64,000 nt of DNA from Copromyces sp. CBS 386.78 (Eukaryota > Ascomycota > Sordariomycetes > Sordariales > Sordariaceae), in NCBI GenBank assembly GCA_030685235.1, contig MU839225.1:1-64000 (forward strand), read 5' to 3'. The position numbers and the translations under genes are program-made. This document shows, one piece after another, positions 11,875 through 25,805 of the stretch. The notes beneath the pieces are model-generated. The model searched no databases, was not told the origin of the DNA, and saw nothing but the letters and a program-made list of their open reading frames with translations. The first letter of the stretch is position 1. Every line of letters begins with the position of its first letter.

Positions 11875-14800
11875 TACTATTCGCTTAATCTACTCTTCTA
11901 TTTAAACCTAATACCTTTAATACTTCGTTATATATAAAAACTTCGAAAATATACGCCAACGTTTAAAAAGGGCATTGAAAGATAGTTATCAAAATACTTA
12001 AATATTTGTAAAAGCGTTAAAGAATAATAGTAATATCGTTTACTATTATATTAATTAGGAAGACGAAGAGAGAACTATTTTTTTTAATGCCTTCTAGATA
12101 ATAAATTGCTAGCGAATAATATAAATAAAGAACCCGTTTACCCTTATCTTTAATATTACGTATAAAATTAATATATATTATTTCCCTACTATATATAGTA
12201 TTATTATAACGCTTAAAAAGATTTCGATACCTATATTTAAAGCGGTTATTAATAATAAAAGAAAAGTTAGGTTTAATTACTTTATTAAATAAATAATAAA
12301 GGTAATACGTACTAATATAATTCTTCTACCCGCTATCGTTATAATTAACGGCGATACGTCGCTAATTAACGTACTACGTAATAACCTCCCCGACGAAATT
12401 ATATAATAACGCTACGTATAGTATTTAAATTATAATATTATTAAGAATATTAAAGGTTTTTGGAATTATATAGTCGTTAATATATTAAATGATAAGGGTA
12501 ATACAAATAAGTAAAATAAAGACGAAAAGGGGGAGGAAGAGTATAAAAAAAAATATAAAGATGAGTACGAAGAAGGCGATAGTAATAATAAATTGGCCGC
12601 GCTACTATAAGGAGGTAATAGATATAATAATAAATAAGATTTCGAAAATTTAATATAATTATATAAGAAGGTTCGTATAATTAAGAAAATTAGTAAAGCC
12701 CTTCCCGCCTTTATTCTAGAGAAGTTTAGTAATATACGTATAAATTTATTCTTTATATAGTAATATATAGTTTATAGTTTATTTATTAAAGTATTCGAAA
12801 AAGCGTATAATATTTTCGTTAAGAAATTTAAGGAAACTTAAGAAATTATTATTATATATATTATTAAGAATTATATTCTTAATAAATATATTTAGGTTAG
12901 TTATTATATAATTAATTACTTTAATTATAGTTAGCGGACTACCCCTTTAAACGAAGGTAATAATAGCTCCCTTAAATTATATTAGCTATTTTTATATAGT
13001 AGGCTTATTAATTTCTTTAAAATAGTAATATAATATATTAATATTTAATATAATAATTATAATACGAAGAGTAGTAAATCGGGCTTATAAATTTATATAA
13101 AGTAGATAGGTTCCGAATAGTTTAAGGATTATCGTATAGAAATATCCTATTAAAGTTTAAATTTATATGTATTCGACCGCTAATATTAGTAATTACTAAT
13201 AGCATTACCCTATACGACGAATAATATAAATAGGAGAATAATCTCTAAATTGCCCTTTTCTCCGTTTCCTTTCTTTAAAATCTCCCCCTCCTTATCTCCC
13301 CTCTTCGTATAGTAATCCCCGCTACCTTTAACCCAACTTTAAAAACTCTCGCCTCCCGGCCAATTAAAATTAATCCTTATTATCCTATTTAACGACGAAT
13401 AGTATTTCGATAGTATATTTATTAATTATAATTTAGTAAAGTCGGATATAGAAGACTATTTTATCTTTAAAGAGGATAGGTTGCCCGGGCCGGGAAGAGA
13501 GGCTATTCTAGTCCCTCTTATAAATAAATAATAGTAGGCCCAACTCGCTATAGAAGAGGAGAAGCGAAAAAAAATAGCCGTTTATATTTTACCCGACCCC
13601 CTATATTATTTTTAGAAAGTATTTCCCCGTAAATTAAAGCCCTTATATAAAGTAGCTTTCTAGCGAAAGGGTAGGGGTAAGTAGGTAGAATAGTATAAAG
13701 GTCGTTACGGTTACCTAAAGCTCTAGCCGAAAGTTAAAAAAGAAATTAGTCCTATAAAGTTTATTGTATAGTAGTAATAGGAGGAACTATTTATCCTTAC
13801 TTATAGAGGCTATATTATTAATAAAGATAGTAAAAAATTCTGCCGTATATATAATACTTATTTAGTTTAGAGATATTAATAGATTAAATATTATCGTCGC
13901 TAAGTAATAGAAGAAAGATAGGAATAGAATTGTATAATAGATTATATTAATATCGGTTATTATATTAAAGAGGAAATTAGCTTATAAGAGAAGTAGCGGG
14001 GGAAAAAGGGTGGCCACCGGAACCCTATTATAATTACTAGTAACGATAATAAATAGAATACTAGTAGTAAAAATTACTATATAAATAAAAAAATAGAATA
14101 ATAATAAGATAGTAAATTTGTAATATATATTACGTATATAATATTAAAGTTTAGGGGGAAATATATAATACTATAAAAGTATTATAATTCTAGTAATTTT
14201 AGCGCACTTATTAATTCGAATAAGGATAATATATAATACGAGAAAATTAGATTTTACTATATAAAACGATAAAATTTCGATATTAACATTTATATAGGGG
14301 CGGTATATATATATAAATTGAGGATATATACGGGTAGGTTTTATAGTAATAAATTTATATAGCGTATTAATAATTATTTTTAGCCCGTTATTATTTTACA
14401 AAGGAATTTTAAAAATATAATATATTAGAGAAGGCGTTAATGTAAATTAAATAAGTCTATTCCTAAACTTCCCCTACGAAGTAAAATTCCTATTTATTTA
14501 CAAAGTTCCTCCGTAAGGCAATAAATACCTATAAATAATAAGTATTGAAACGACGCTAACGTATTTATTTTGCAATCTGGGCGTAAGTAGGCTGCGAATT
14601 CCGGATCCCAAAAGTAAATATTATTATCCGTATCCTTAACCGCTTTTATAGTATTATAAAAGGATTTTAATTCTTTATCGATTGTAAGCTTAGCGATAAT
14701 AAATTTTAAGTAATTAATAATATAGGTAACTTTTCTGTAGTTTAATTAATTATTACTTTTATAATTTAATTTAAGGAAGAATAATATATTTCTAAGTAAT

Positions 14801-17800
14801 TCCCTATATAATTAGGCCTAAATTGCTTCGTTAAAAATAATACCCTATTTATTCTAATTAATGAAATTTCTAATTAATGAATTTAGAATAATAGTTAATT
14901 CGTTATAAATATTATTATTAATATAATAGAGCCTTTCTTTATAATTCGTATATATATTTAAAAAATTAGGCTATATAGCGAAATAAAAATTCTTTTAGAT
15001 TATATTGTATATAATTTACTCTTTAGCTTCTAGGCTATATAATACTAAAATCTACTCGAATATTGTTTTATCCTTCTTAAAGTGCTTTAATAAGTTAAGT
15101 TTTAGAGATATTTTGGATAAGAGTGTAAAAAACTCTTCTTCGTCTTTAAATTTAGATAAAAATCCGATATAAACCTCATTTTCCTCAAATATACTCTAAA
15201 AATCGGTAATTATATAAATATATATTAATCGACCAATACGAATATTTAATTTGGACTTTAAAATTAAATATTATATTTCTAATTTTAAAAATCCTAAGCA
15301 ATATTTTATAAGAATTTCTATTTCTTAGGATTAAACCTATTTCTTAAGTAATTTAAAGTCTCCCCTTAATTATAAGGGAGTTTAGTAAGAAAATAAATAC
15401 GGCCGTAGTTAATTCGAACTACGTAAGTAGAATAATTTTTGTAAACCTATTAGCGGAAATAAGTATTATCTTTTGTATCCTTAACTATTTATATATTATA
15501 CCGGATATAGTAGAAATTTAACGGTCGTACTAAAATAGGAATTAAAGTTCGTAAAAGACTTCTAGCTAATATAATACGTAATATTAAAGGTATATAGGTC
15601 TTCGTTTAAATATATACTTATATATAATTTAAGGAAGTGGCTATTATTAATAAGGATTATATATAACGGCGATAGATATATTAATATTCTAGGTCTAACT
15701 TCGTCTTATAATAAATGCTATATTAATATCTATATAATTGGAATATATTATAGGGACTATTATATATAAATTAATTAAATTGAAGATATAAATTAGATTT
15801 AATATATATATAATTTAAAGGATTATAAATAATATTATAGTTTATTATTTATATAAATTCAAATTAAATATTATTTTATAATCTAAATATTTTATTAAAT
15901 GATTATCCCTCCTTATAAAAAAAAATATATTGAACAATTATTATATTATTATATAAGTAACTTAGTTAATTATATAAAAGAAATTATAATTTATTTGTTT
16001 ATATTAAGAAAAAAAAAAGTTTATAATAAAATTCGAACCCGAAACCTATTAAAAATATTTGTTAATAATTAAATTACTAAATTATATAAATATTTTTTAA
16101 ATTAAATTCTAATAATAAATAATTTAAATATTAATTTAGAATATATATCAATAACTTTTCTAATTTTAATTACGTAGCGTAACGGAGTAGTACTATATAT
16201 AATATAAATTTTAAAAGAAAATTTATAATTGATTAAAGGCTAATTTAAGGCTGATTTAAGGGTTATTAATATATATTTCGTTTATATTTATATATTTTGT
16301 AGCCCTAATTAATATTACTTTTTTCTATTTCTCTTTTACCTTTTATTATTATTTATTATTACTATATATTAATTCCCTAATACCCTCCGCTTACCGTATA
16401 TTTATTTCCTCTAATATATATAAAGTATATTAATAAAGTAATTAAAATATAAATCGATTAGAAGAAAAGGATAACTGTTAAACTATAATACTTCGACTTT
16501 AATCCGATAAAAATATTAATATTAAAATACCGAATATTTTTCGAATAAAAGATCTTAAGCTATACTAATTATAAATTAAAATATATATATAGTCGCACCT
16601 AGCGAGATCTTCTATTATTAAATAGAAATCGAATACAATAATAAAAGTAAATATATATTTTATACGTATAATATAAATTATATTTTTATTATAGTTTAAT
16701 TATTAAATTAATTATAGTTATTTAAATAGGGTTTACAATTTATAATAACTTTATAAGATATTTAAAACGTATATATAATATTCTTAAAAAGTGTTTATAT
16801 ATCGGTTCGTACGGAGGTATAAAAATTAAAATTTATATAATTTATATTAGTATATCGTCTACTTAGCTTCGAATATTCTAAAATTAATATATATAAGGGT
16901 TGTATAATAATTTTATAGCTTTTATAACCTCTAGTCGTCCTATAATTACCCCTTTCTTATATAAACCTTTAAAACCGGTTATATTATACATAGAAGGAAA
17001 GACGGAAGATATTATAGAGGGAGAAGAAGAGGTAGAAATAGAAGATATTATAGACGGGGAAGATAGGGGGGAGATAGGGGATATTATAGAGAAAGGGGCG
17101 GAGGGAGAGGAAAAAGTAGAAATAAAGTTTATTATAAACGGAGAAGATAGGGGGGAGACGGAGGATATTATAAAAAAGAGGGTAGAGGGAAAGAAAGAGG
17201 TAGAAATAGAGGATATTATAGACGGGGAAGATAGGGGGGAAATAGAAGATATTATAGAAAAGGGGGTAGAAGGAGAAGAAGAAGTGGAAATAACGGATAT
17301 TATAAACGGGGAGGATGGGGGGAAACGGGGGATATTATAGAAAAAGGGGCGGAATCTTTAATATAAATACCTCTTTAGAAGAATAGTAAAGTAAATTTCC
17401 GATATTTCTCTATTATAAAATATTATCCAATAATATATAGAATTAGGAGTTATTAACTAATTAATTTAAATTAATATTAAAATAATGAAGAAGATATATA
17501 AAGAGCGCTATAGCATCCGTTTTGCATTCGTATACGAATATTACAAGGGTTTGAAATATAATTATAAATTTTATTTTAAATATTTTATATAATATTTATT
17601 AAATATATTAGTATTTAGGTCCCCTTCTATTACGTCTTTCGTAAAGTAAGAATATTCAAAGCTATTAAATATAGGGCGAATTTATAAGTTGTACTAATAA
17701 GCTTTAAGAGTTTAATATATTATAATTATCTATAAAAGCCAAAATATACTTTACTATTCCTAAGTACTATATATTTATTATTTAATTACTATTTACTTTC

Positions 17801-17986
17801 AAATAAATATTTAAGTTATTAAATTATTATTGGGAATTATTTAAGAAAATTCCTAGAAATATTCAGATATTATCCAAGAATTATCTATATAATTATTTAA
17901 GAATTTTCCTAGGATTATCTAAGAATTATTTAGGAATTATCTATATAATTATCTAGGAATTATTTAGGAATTATTTAGGAATTATC
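11875..17986. other. Unassigned RIP-mutated DNA between the two LTR elements
   Basis: About 6.1 kb with the same A+T-rich, CpA-poor signature as its neighbours and dense stops on both strands. Being heavily mutated, it was probably repetitive DNA, but I found no LTR pair, inverted repeats or readable transposon domain. Notable content: an open tandem-repeat frame (16900-17340), and an array of AATTATCTAGG/AATTATTTAGG units (about 17830-17986) into which the second LTR element inserted. Confidence 0.5.
16900..17340 (+). repeat. 84-bp tandem repeat giving an open 146-codon frame
   Basis: From about 17032, copies of an 84-bp unit start at 17032, 17116, 17200 and 17284 (about 3.6 copies). Each encodes a 28-residue acidic block beginning VEI(E/K/T) with II(D/N)GED(R/G)G inside. 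The frame from 16900 is open in a region where almost no other frame is. The codons are GA-rich, and an array of GA-rich triplets stays open easily, so this may be a non-coding minisatellite or a remnant of a repeat-rich protein. No homologue is recognised. Confidence 0.6.
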
Positions 17987-18208
17987 TATTACGGGGTGAG
18001 GCACTGTTGAGGGTAGGGTTGGATATACGTTGTTGTACGGAGGAGAGGAAAGGAAGGATGTATACGGAGGACTGGCTATATAGGCGAGAGCCTTAGAAGG
18101 CTAGTCCGTACGCACATATAACCCTATACGTAACCGTACTATAACTTTAGGTATAGCATATTTAAGGGTTGGTATAAGGTAGGTATGTTATAGGCTAATC
18201 CTATAATA
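17987..18208 (-). repeat. LTR of element 2 (left in window, 3' LTR of the element)
   Basis: 222 bp, TATTACGGGGTGAGG...CCTATAATA, interpreted as mutated TGTTACGGGG...CCTGTAACA. It aligns end to end with 25052-25273 without length change and differs mostly by transitions. Confidence 0.9.
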
Positions 18209-21200
18209 CTATCCCCCCTCAAAAGAAGTTCTAGTAATTTTAAACGATATATATATAAAATAATAATTTAATTATTATAATTATTTAATTCTATTTCTTC
18301 TAATATTTTATTATAATTAGTAACCTCTATAAGTAGTATTTTACTTGCCCAAATATTTAATAACCTTCGTAATATTTTCTTATATAGTAATGCTAAAAAT
18401 TCTTCTACCTTTTTATTTAGCGGTTCGATCAGTTTACGAACAGTTATAACGCCGTTTGGGAACGGGGTAGATATATCGATTATAGTAGCGGTTTTGCGGC
18501 GTACTAGGTGGGCGGAGCGCCGTCTAGGTGGTTTAAGAGCGGATTCGGTGGGTTTGGGAGCGGATATAGGGTTAGGTATTAGTACCGGGGCGGTATTAAT
18601 ATATTTAGGCTATTATTGTACTTCGGGAGGTATTGGCTTGTTGGGATTCTTTTTATAGAAGTATAGGATTATTTTTTTATAATTAATAACGTTAGCTTTA
18701 GGCTTTTAAGTCGGTTAGTAATTTCCTTTCTATTATATACGGTAGTACTAGTGGGTATTATTATTTAATTAAGTATAATTGATGAATTTTTCGAAATTCT
18801 ATTCGGTGTATTTTTTGTAATTATTTATATAGATTATAATTCTTCTGTTATTATTTTAATGTCCGTCGAAGTATTTTAGTTAGGGAGGTTTTTACCGATT
18901 TAAGGCTAGATTATAGAGATATAAAAAATAGGGGCGTACTTTATATTCGAAGGTAGGGCGAAATAAATTGTATAAAACTCCGTTCGTATAATTTTGAATG
19001 GGCTTTTTTATTAAGGGTAACATTTTAGTATTGGGCGGCCGTTAGCGAGGTTAATCGTATTGAAGAGTATTAAATCCCCTTCTTTATATTTAAAGGAGTC
19101 GATTTAGTAATAATTAGCGTTATTTTCGTATTATATTTAGGTACGTTTTATTTATTATAATACGAAATCCTAAATCGTTTAGAAACGATCGGCTAATTTA
19201 TTAACTTTATAATACTCTTTTAATTAGGTAGGTAATAGGTTTAAGTATAGCGGGGTATAAAATTCTATATTTATTTAGGGGTGAAAATTATAATTGGTGA
19301 AGAAGGGTAAAATATTAATCGACGACGATATTATATTATTATTAACAAATTTAGTAAGAGGAAATTATTTAATTTAATTAGTTTATATTTAATTAATATA
19401 AAGACGAAGAAATTGTTTTATTTCTATATTAATACGCTTTATTTAAATGTTAGTTTAGGGGTGGAAAGTAGAGGTTAATTTGCGAGTAATAGTAAGCTAT
19501 TTATATAGAATATTTTAAAAATATAAAATAAATTACGTATTACAATTAAAAAGGATTATATTTAGTAAACTATAAAAGTAGTATATTCGGTTAATAAAGC
19601 GATTAATTAATTCCTTAACTTTTAAAATTACCGTTGGGATATAATAATATATTTTAGTTAATCGGTTAATAACGACGGCAATATATTTGAAAATTTAATT
19701 AAAATAAACGTTTAGAAGTAGTAGAATAATATAATTAATAGAAATATTTTTCTATAGTACGAATAAAATTTTAGAAAATTTAAATAAATTAGCAGATCTT
19801 TATTTTAAAAATTTCGTTTTAATATAGGGGAAATAATTTTTATAGAAGATTTTAATATTGTAAATTATCCCCTCTTAGTAGAAATTGCGTTAAAAAAGGT
19901 TATAAATCGTATTGTAGCTAGGGTATTTTATATTAGGGGAATTATATTAATAATTAATTAGAACGAATTAAAATTCTTTATTATAAAGATTAATAATAAT
20001 TTTGTTACGCTATTTAACTACTCCGTTATTAATTATTTAATATTTTATAAATACTTTATAAAATACTTTTTTAATATTAAGGGTTTATTGCCTATAAGCG
20101 GGGTCTAATAAATAGGAGACGACTTTTTAGAGGAAAATTGAAGTTTTATAATTATTTAGGATAATATTATTAATAGATTTGTCGTTATAGTTGTTTATTA
20201 AGCGAAGGGTGAAATTTAAAAGGTCGAAGTAACCGTTTTTAAATTATATAGGATTTAGGAGTGCCCGTTAGCGGGTTATTAAGTAATTATTATTAGTATT
20301 AGCGGGGCGGTCGTTAAGTTTGTAATTTAAAGTATTAGGGCGAAGGTTTTGCAATTTTAAGGTATATTTAATTAAAAAATTAAATTATAACAAGAATTAA
20401 GATTATTTTATATAATATTAGGTAAATTATTTATTAGTTATAAAAATTTAGAAGTTTTTATAGTCGGTTAGGATATTAAAAGGTTATTAAGTACTTTTAA
20501 ATTCTAGCTTCTATTCTTCGAATATTTTAATAATAGCGAGTAATTCTTTATTATATATATTATAATTATATTTTTAAAACGAATATTTTAACAAAAAATA
20601 AGTAATAGGGTAGAAGACGCTATTATCCCTATATTAGGATAGGGTACCTCCTATAGCCTAATTAAAAGTATTTATTTTAATTACTATTTTCTTAGACTAG
20701 TCGTAGATTTTTAATACGGGTCCGCTAATAAAAATTTATTTTAAGGCTTCGAAAGCGGAATTATACGTAGCGGACTATAATTATATAATATCCTTCTTTA
20801 TAAAATTATATAATAGTCTTACTATTATTAAAAAAAATTTAATAAAATAGCGGTAGAAGTTTACGAAATTTAAAAAAGATTATAAGAATTTTTTAAATTA
20901 AAGAACTATTTAATTAGTAATAGCCTTAACTTTTTCTAAGTCTATTTTAATACTTCTTAATATAATAATAAAATTTAAATACTTTATTCGTATTATATAA
21001 AATTCGTATTTATTAATATTAATACTAGGGTTTATTTTAATTAACCGGTCGAGGATATTATTAATGTACTATTTATAATCTTTAACGTTGTCCGAGTAAA
21101 TTAGAACGTTGTCGAAATAGGCGGTTATATAAATATTAAAAATATTATAAAGGATATTATTAACATAGTTTTAGAATGCTTTAGGGGCGTTTTAGAAACT

Positions 21201-24200
21201 AAAAAGTACTATTAATAATTCGAATAAATTAAAATACATTATAAAGGCTATAAATTATTTATATCCTTCCTTAATACGAATATAGTTGAAAGCGGCAATT
21301 ATATTGAACTTAGTGAAAATTTTAGTATAATAGATTACGTTGAAAGTTTTTTTAATTAGCGGTAATAAATATTATAATTTGAGGGTAACGTTATTGATCC
21401 TACGGTAATCTACGTAGACGCGGACTCTTCTATTTAGTTTCTTTATTAAAAAGATTAGTGCGAATACTTTTAATTATAATAGCCGGATAAACTTTTTTTA
21501 TAGTATATTATCAATTTATTTTTTAATTATATTGAATTCGTCGGGGTTAAAAGAGCGTCCGCGAACGGCTAGGGGTATTATTTCCGGGCAGAATTCGATT
21601 TTAAAATTATAAGAATAGTAAGGAAGAAGGGTTTTAATTCCTTTTTAATAGAAAATATTCGTATAATACTAGTATTGTCGAGGTAACTTAACTTAAATTT
21701 ATACGTTAGTTTTAGGGGGTTTATTAGCTTTTTCGTGAAATTTTGTAATATTTTCCGAAGTAAACTTATATAAAGCAATATTATTAGTAGCAAAATATTA
21801 ATTAATAGCCTTTTCGTATTAGGGAAAATTATTATCCGTACTAGTAATTTTAATAAAATTAGAGACTTTAATTACTTTTAAAATAGTTATATTATTTTTA
21901 TTTATTAAATTATTAATTTAGCGGTAGAAATTATTATTAAAGAATTTTTTATATTTTTATCCTTTATTTATAAGAATTTCTTTAATTATTTCTAATATAA
22001 GTTTATTATTAAGGGCGGACGGGTTTAAAATATTATATTCTTCTACTAATTAATTTTCTTCTATTATACGTTTAATATCTTCAATTATATTGGCCTTTAT
22101 AGTATAGATAACTTAAAGGTTATACTTCTTTACTAATTAATTAAAAGCGGTGGCGGATAATTCTTTAATATTATTAGAGTTAATAGGATTTATTAGGATA
22201 TAGAGGCGACGGATTTAGATCTAATAATTTATAATAATAGTATAGAATTTTCTAATTATCCAATAAAGTATGAGGATTATTTGTAATAGAAGAAGGGGGA
22301 TTACGCCGAAGGGGATAGTATTAAATATAACGGTTTAGCTAGGGCCCGTTAGTATTTTATTAATTACGGAAGTCTTTAAGTAGTAAATAATCCGGTTTCG
22401 AAAACGGTTAAACCGTTAGCAAACTGCTCGTTTTACAATTACGGAAATAGAAATACAGTAAAGGGTATCCGTTCGTAGTTTAATATTAAACTTACCTTCG
22501 TTTAGGACCTCTTCGTAGGTAGCCTTTTTGAATATTAAATTTATTATATAGGCAATTGGGCCGGCTATAAAGGCTTCTTATTTAGTATTAGGGATTCTTT
22601 TAGGGAGGTAGCCGCGTTTTTTATAAGTTATAGTAAATTAGAACGAATTATAAGGTTATAAAATATTTAGCGAATAATAAATTAATTATAAGTAGTTTAG
22701 AATAATAGGGTTATTTTCGGCTAAATTATAAATAAGTAAGTCGATAATTTTATAATAATAGCTTATTTTTATTATAAATTTTGTAAAATAGGTAATATTA
22801 CCTTTAATTGGGCTTTTATCCGCGAAGTAGAAGATTTTAGGGATTGTAAATTTGTAAAAGGGAAGATAATATCGATAAATAAAATATTTATTAATGAAGT
22901 TTAGGGCGGTATAATTATTATTAATTAGGTTTAAATAATATATTTTATACGATCCGTTAGATAATTAGATAAAGAGGTTTAATAAATTAGAATATTTATA
23001 ATAATTATTTATAGAAGATTTATAAATTTTAATTATATTTAATTATATAGGGATATTACTTTCTTCTTTCTATATTTATCTTATAAATAATTATTTTTAA
23101 TTATAATTTAGTTTAAAGGTTATATATTTCTTTATTAATTAATATAATTAATTTTGTTACTTTAAATAGGGTCAATAAAACCGGGGACGTATACGGGGAC
23201 CGGGGCTTATTAATATTGCGGCGCCGCAATATTATTATTATTATTAGCCGTTTAGGCATTTATAATATTAATTTAATACTATTAGTTATAGCCCTATTAA
23301 TTATAACCCTATTAATTATAATTATATTAATTTTATTAAGGAGCGGCGTTATTATTACCGCTTCTACTACCTCCTTTATTACTACCCCTACCGTTACGAT
23401 TACTACGATTATTACGAGTAGAAATAAGGGGATTTTTATTAAAATTAATATAATTATAGTAAATGGTTGAAAAATGATTTTTACAACCGCAATAGGTATA
23501 TACGTCCATTTTTATATAATATTCGAAGATTTTTTGCAAAATTATACTACGTATAATAATGTTAATAATAAATATAGAATTAAAGTTTATTACGTTACCG
23601 CTTTAATTAACGGGTTATTTTACGGGCGAAATAGTATTATAATTATTCGAAGAAAACGGTTTATAAAATAGGTTAGCGAATTTTTTACGGTAGATATTAT
23701 CTTTATAGCTTTAGGCTAGTAAGCGGATTATTTAGAATTATTTACTATAATTATTATCGGTAGGAAGCGGGTATTAATAAATAATAATATTACGGACGGC
23801 TTTAGTAATTTTATTACGAAGGAAGTATATTTTTATAATATTATTTATATTATATTAATTAATAAAGATAGTAAAATAATCTTCGAAAATAGTTTAACGT
23901 ATATTTTTAGTTATTTTTAAGTTATTTAATTCGCGACGAGCGATAATAGTAAAGTCGGAATTGTTATATTTAGTATTAAATTCTTTAAAAAAGTCTATAG
24001 TAGTCTTCTATTTCTATTTAATATTATTAATTGAATGTTCGAAGATATTGGTTAGCACCGATTCGATAGCTATAAAAGGGGGGCCTTTAAAATATTTAGC
24101 AATATACGAAAAACGTTTAAATTTAGAAGCGAAGTAGATTAGTTTATTAATTTAATATAATTTAACCTTTATACGCTAAAAATAGTATTTCTCCACTTTT

Positions 24201-25051
24201 TTTAATAAAATAACTCCTTTATTATTAAACGGAATAATATACGTACGTAATTATACCGATTTATGGCCGCTACCATTAATGTTCGTAGTCGCTATTATTT
24301 TAATTTTTTAAATTTATTTAAATTAAGCGCGGACTTTGTTAATAGTTTTAGTATATTTGTTTTTTTATTTTTAAAAGGATTTAAAAGTATTAGTTTTAAA
24401 ATTATTAAAGGATTATTTAAATTTATTATTCTTTTATTAGAATTTAGTATTTCGAGTATTTAAACAATCGATTTTTTAGTAGGATTCGGTAAGGTCCTCC
24501 TTAGCTCTTTAAGTACGCGAACGGGCTTCGATTATATTATTATAAATAAGACGGTTATAAGCGAAGGCGACGTTGTAGAATATTAGGATTAATATTAGCG
24601 TAAGGGCGTAATTTACAGTATAATATAATAGAGTACGAATAGTAGGATTATTATTAAAATTTATAAATACTTTAATAAGGGTATTGTAAATTATTTAATT
24701 CGCGGGGTTAATATCGGAGGTTTAAAGAATTCTAATAGCGGTTGTTACGATAAAATTATTAGTAATAACCTATAACTAGTCCATTATTAATTATTAAAAT
24801 AACGTAAATATAGTAGTTTCTTTGAATATATTATTTTAATTAATAGGTAGGGAGAAAGAAATAAGGTTAATACTTATATTATATTATTTAGTTCGAATTA
24901 TACTATTTGCGATTAAATCTTTACTTACTCCGTTCGTAAGGGGTCGAATCTTTTAATTACGGAATACGATTTAAATAATCTTTTTTATATTAAATGTAAT
25001 TTGAATTTATTTCCTTTGAACGCGCGTAGTACAATAGTAGGTATAATAAAT

Positions 25052-25273
25052 TATTACGGGGTGAAGTATTGTTGGAGGTAGGGTTGGATATATATTATTA
25101 TACGGAGGAGAGGAAAGGAAGGATATGTACGGAGGACTAGCTATATAGGCGAAAGCCCTAGAAGGCTAGTCCGTACGCGTATATAACCCTGTACGTGACC
25201 GTGCTATAGCTCTAGGCATAGCACATCTAAGGGTCGGTACAGGGTGGGTATGTTATAGGCTAATCCTGTAATA
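25052..25273 (-). repeat. LTR of element 2 (right in window, 5' LTR of the element)
   Basis: 222 bp matching 17987-18208. Its second half keeps more unmutated bases (for example CCCTGTACGTGACCGTGCTATAGC) than the other copy. TATCT follows it, and TATC precedes the other LTR. Confidence 0.9.
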
Positions 25274-25414
25274 TATCTAAGAATTATTTAAGAACTATCT
25301 AAAAATCATTTAAGAATTATCCGAAAATTATTTACGAATTATCTTAAAAGTATTTATAATTTATTTAAAATATATTATAAATACTTAATTATATAGGTAA
25401 GATTTTATTATTAT

Positions 25415-25805
25415 TATTTTATAGGGGAACTTTATATATTGTTAGGATATTACTTTATAAGGGACTTTATAAGTAGAAAGCAATTTTATTTTACGTATAT
25501 ACTTTATAAAAAATTAAGAAAATAATACTTTATAGGAGAACTTTATATATTATTAGGGATAATACTTTACGGGGGAACTTTGTGTATTATTAGGATATTA
25601 CTTTATAAGGGACTTTATAAACAAAAAGCAATCTTACTTTACACGTACACTTTACGAAAAATTAGGAGAATAATACCTTATAGAGATACTTTACGTATTA
25701 TTAAAAATAATACCTTATAAAAGAACTTTATGTATCGTTAGGGATAATGCCTTATGGGGGAATTTTACGTATTGTTAGGGATAATGCCTCACAGGGGAAC
25801 TATTA
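25415..25805 (+). repeat. Decayed tandem repeats at the edge of the AT-rich block
   Basis: Two ~148-bp copies (motif TTAGGATATTACTTTATAAG at about 25442 and 25589) are built from a shorter motif of the type ATAATACTTTATAGGGGAAC, which recurs to about 25800. The last copies retain more G and C, so mutation intensity appears to fall toward the right boundary. Confidence 0.7.

Larger units (their letters stand above)
17987..25273 (-). mobile_element. RIP-inactivated Ty3/gypsy-type LTR retrotransposon (element 2)
   Basis: This 7.3-kb element is bounded by two 222-bp LTRs (17987-18208 and 25052-25273). The orientation is minus: a GAGGGGGGATAG-type polypurine tract (reverse complement of about 18208-18222) abuts the left LTR. 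On the minus strand a degraded CCHC gag zinc knuckle (YCGCKNHFSTIYY, about 23454-23505) comes first, and reverse transcriptase (YFDNVLIYS, about 21085-21130) follows toward the left. Stops interrupt all coding frames. A TATC(T) duplication flanks it, but the exact TSD is ambiguous because the first LTR base matches. The RT sequence resembles Ty3/gypsy. Confidence 0.85.

Noticed and set aside
11564..11888. Overlapping Cys/Arg/Gly-rich frames on both strands
   Set aside because: They are readings of the 17-bp minisatellite inside the right LTR of element 1.
23216..23671. Ile-rich + strand frames
   Set aside because: Antisense to the degraded gag region of element 2; the Ile and Thr richness reflects ATT/ACT triplets from RIP.
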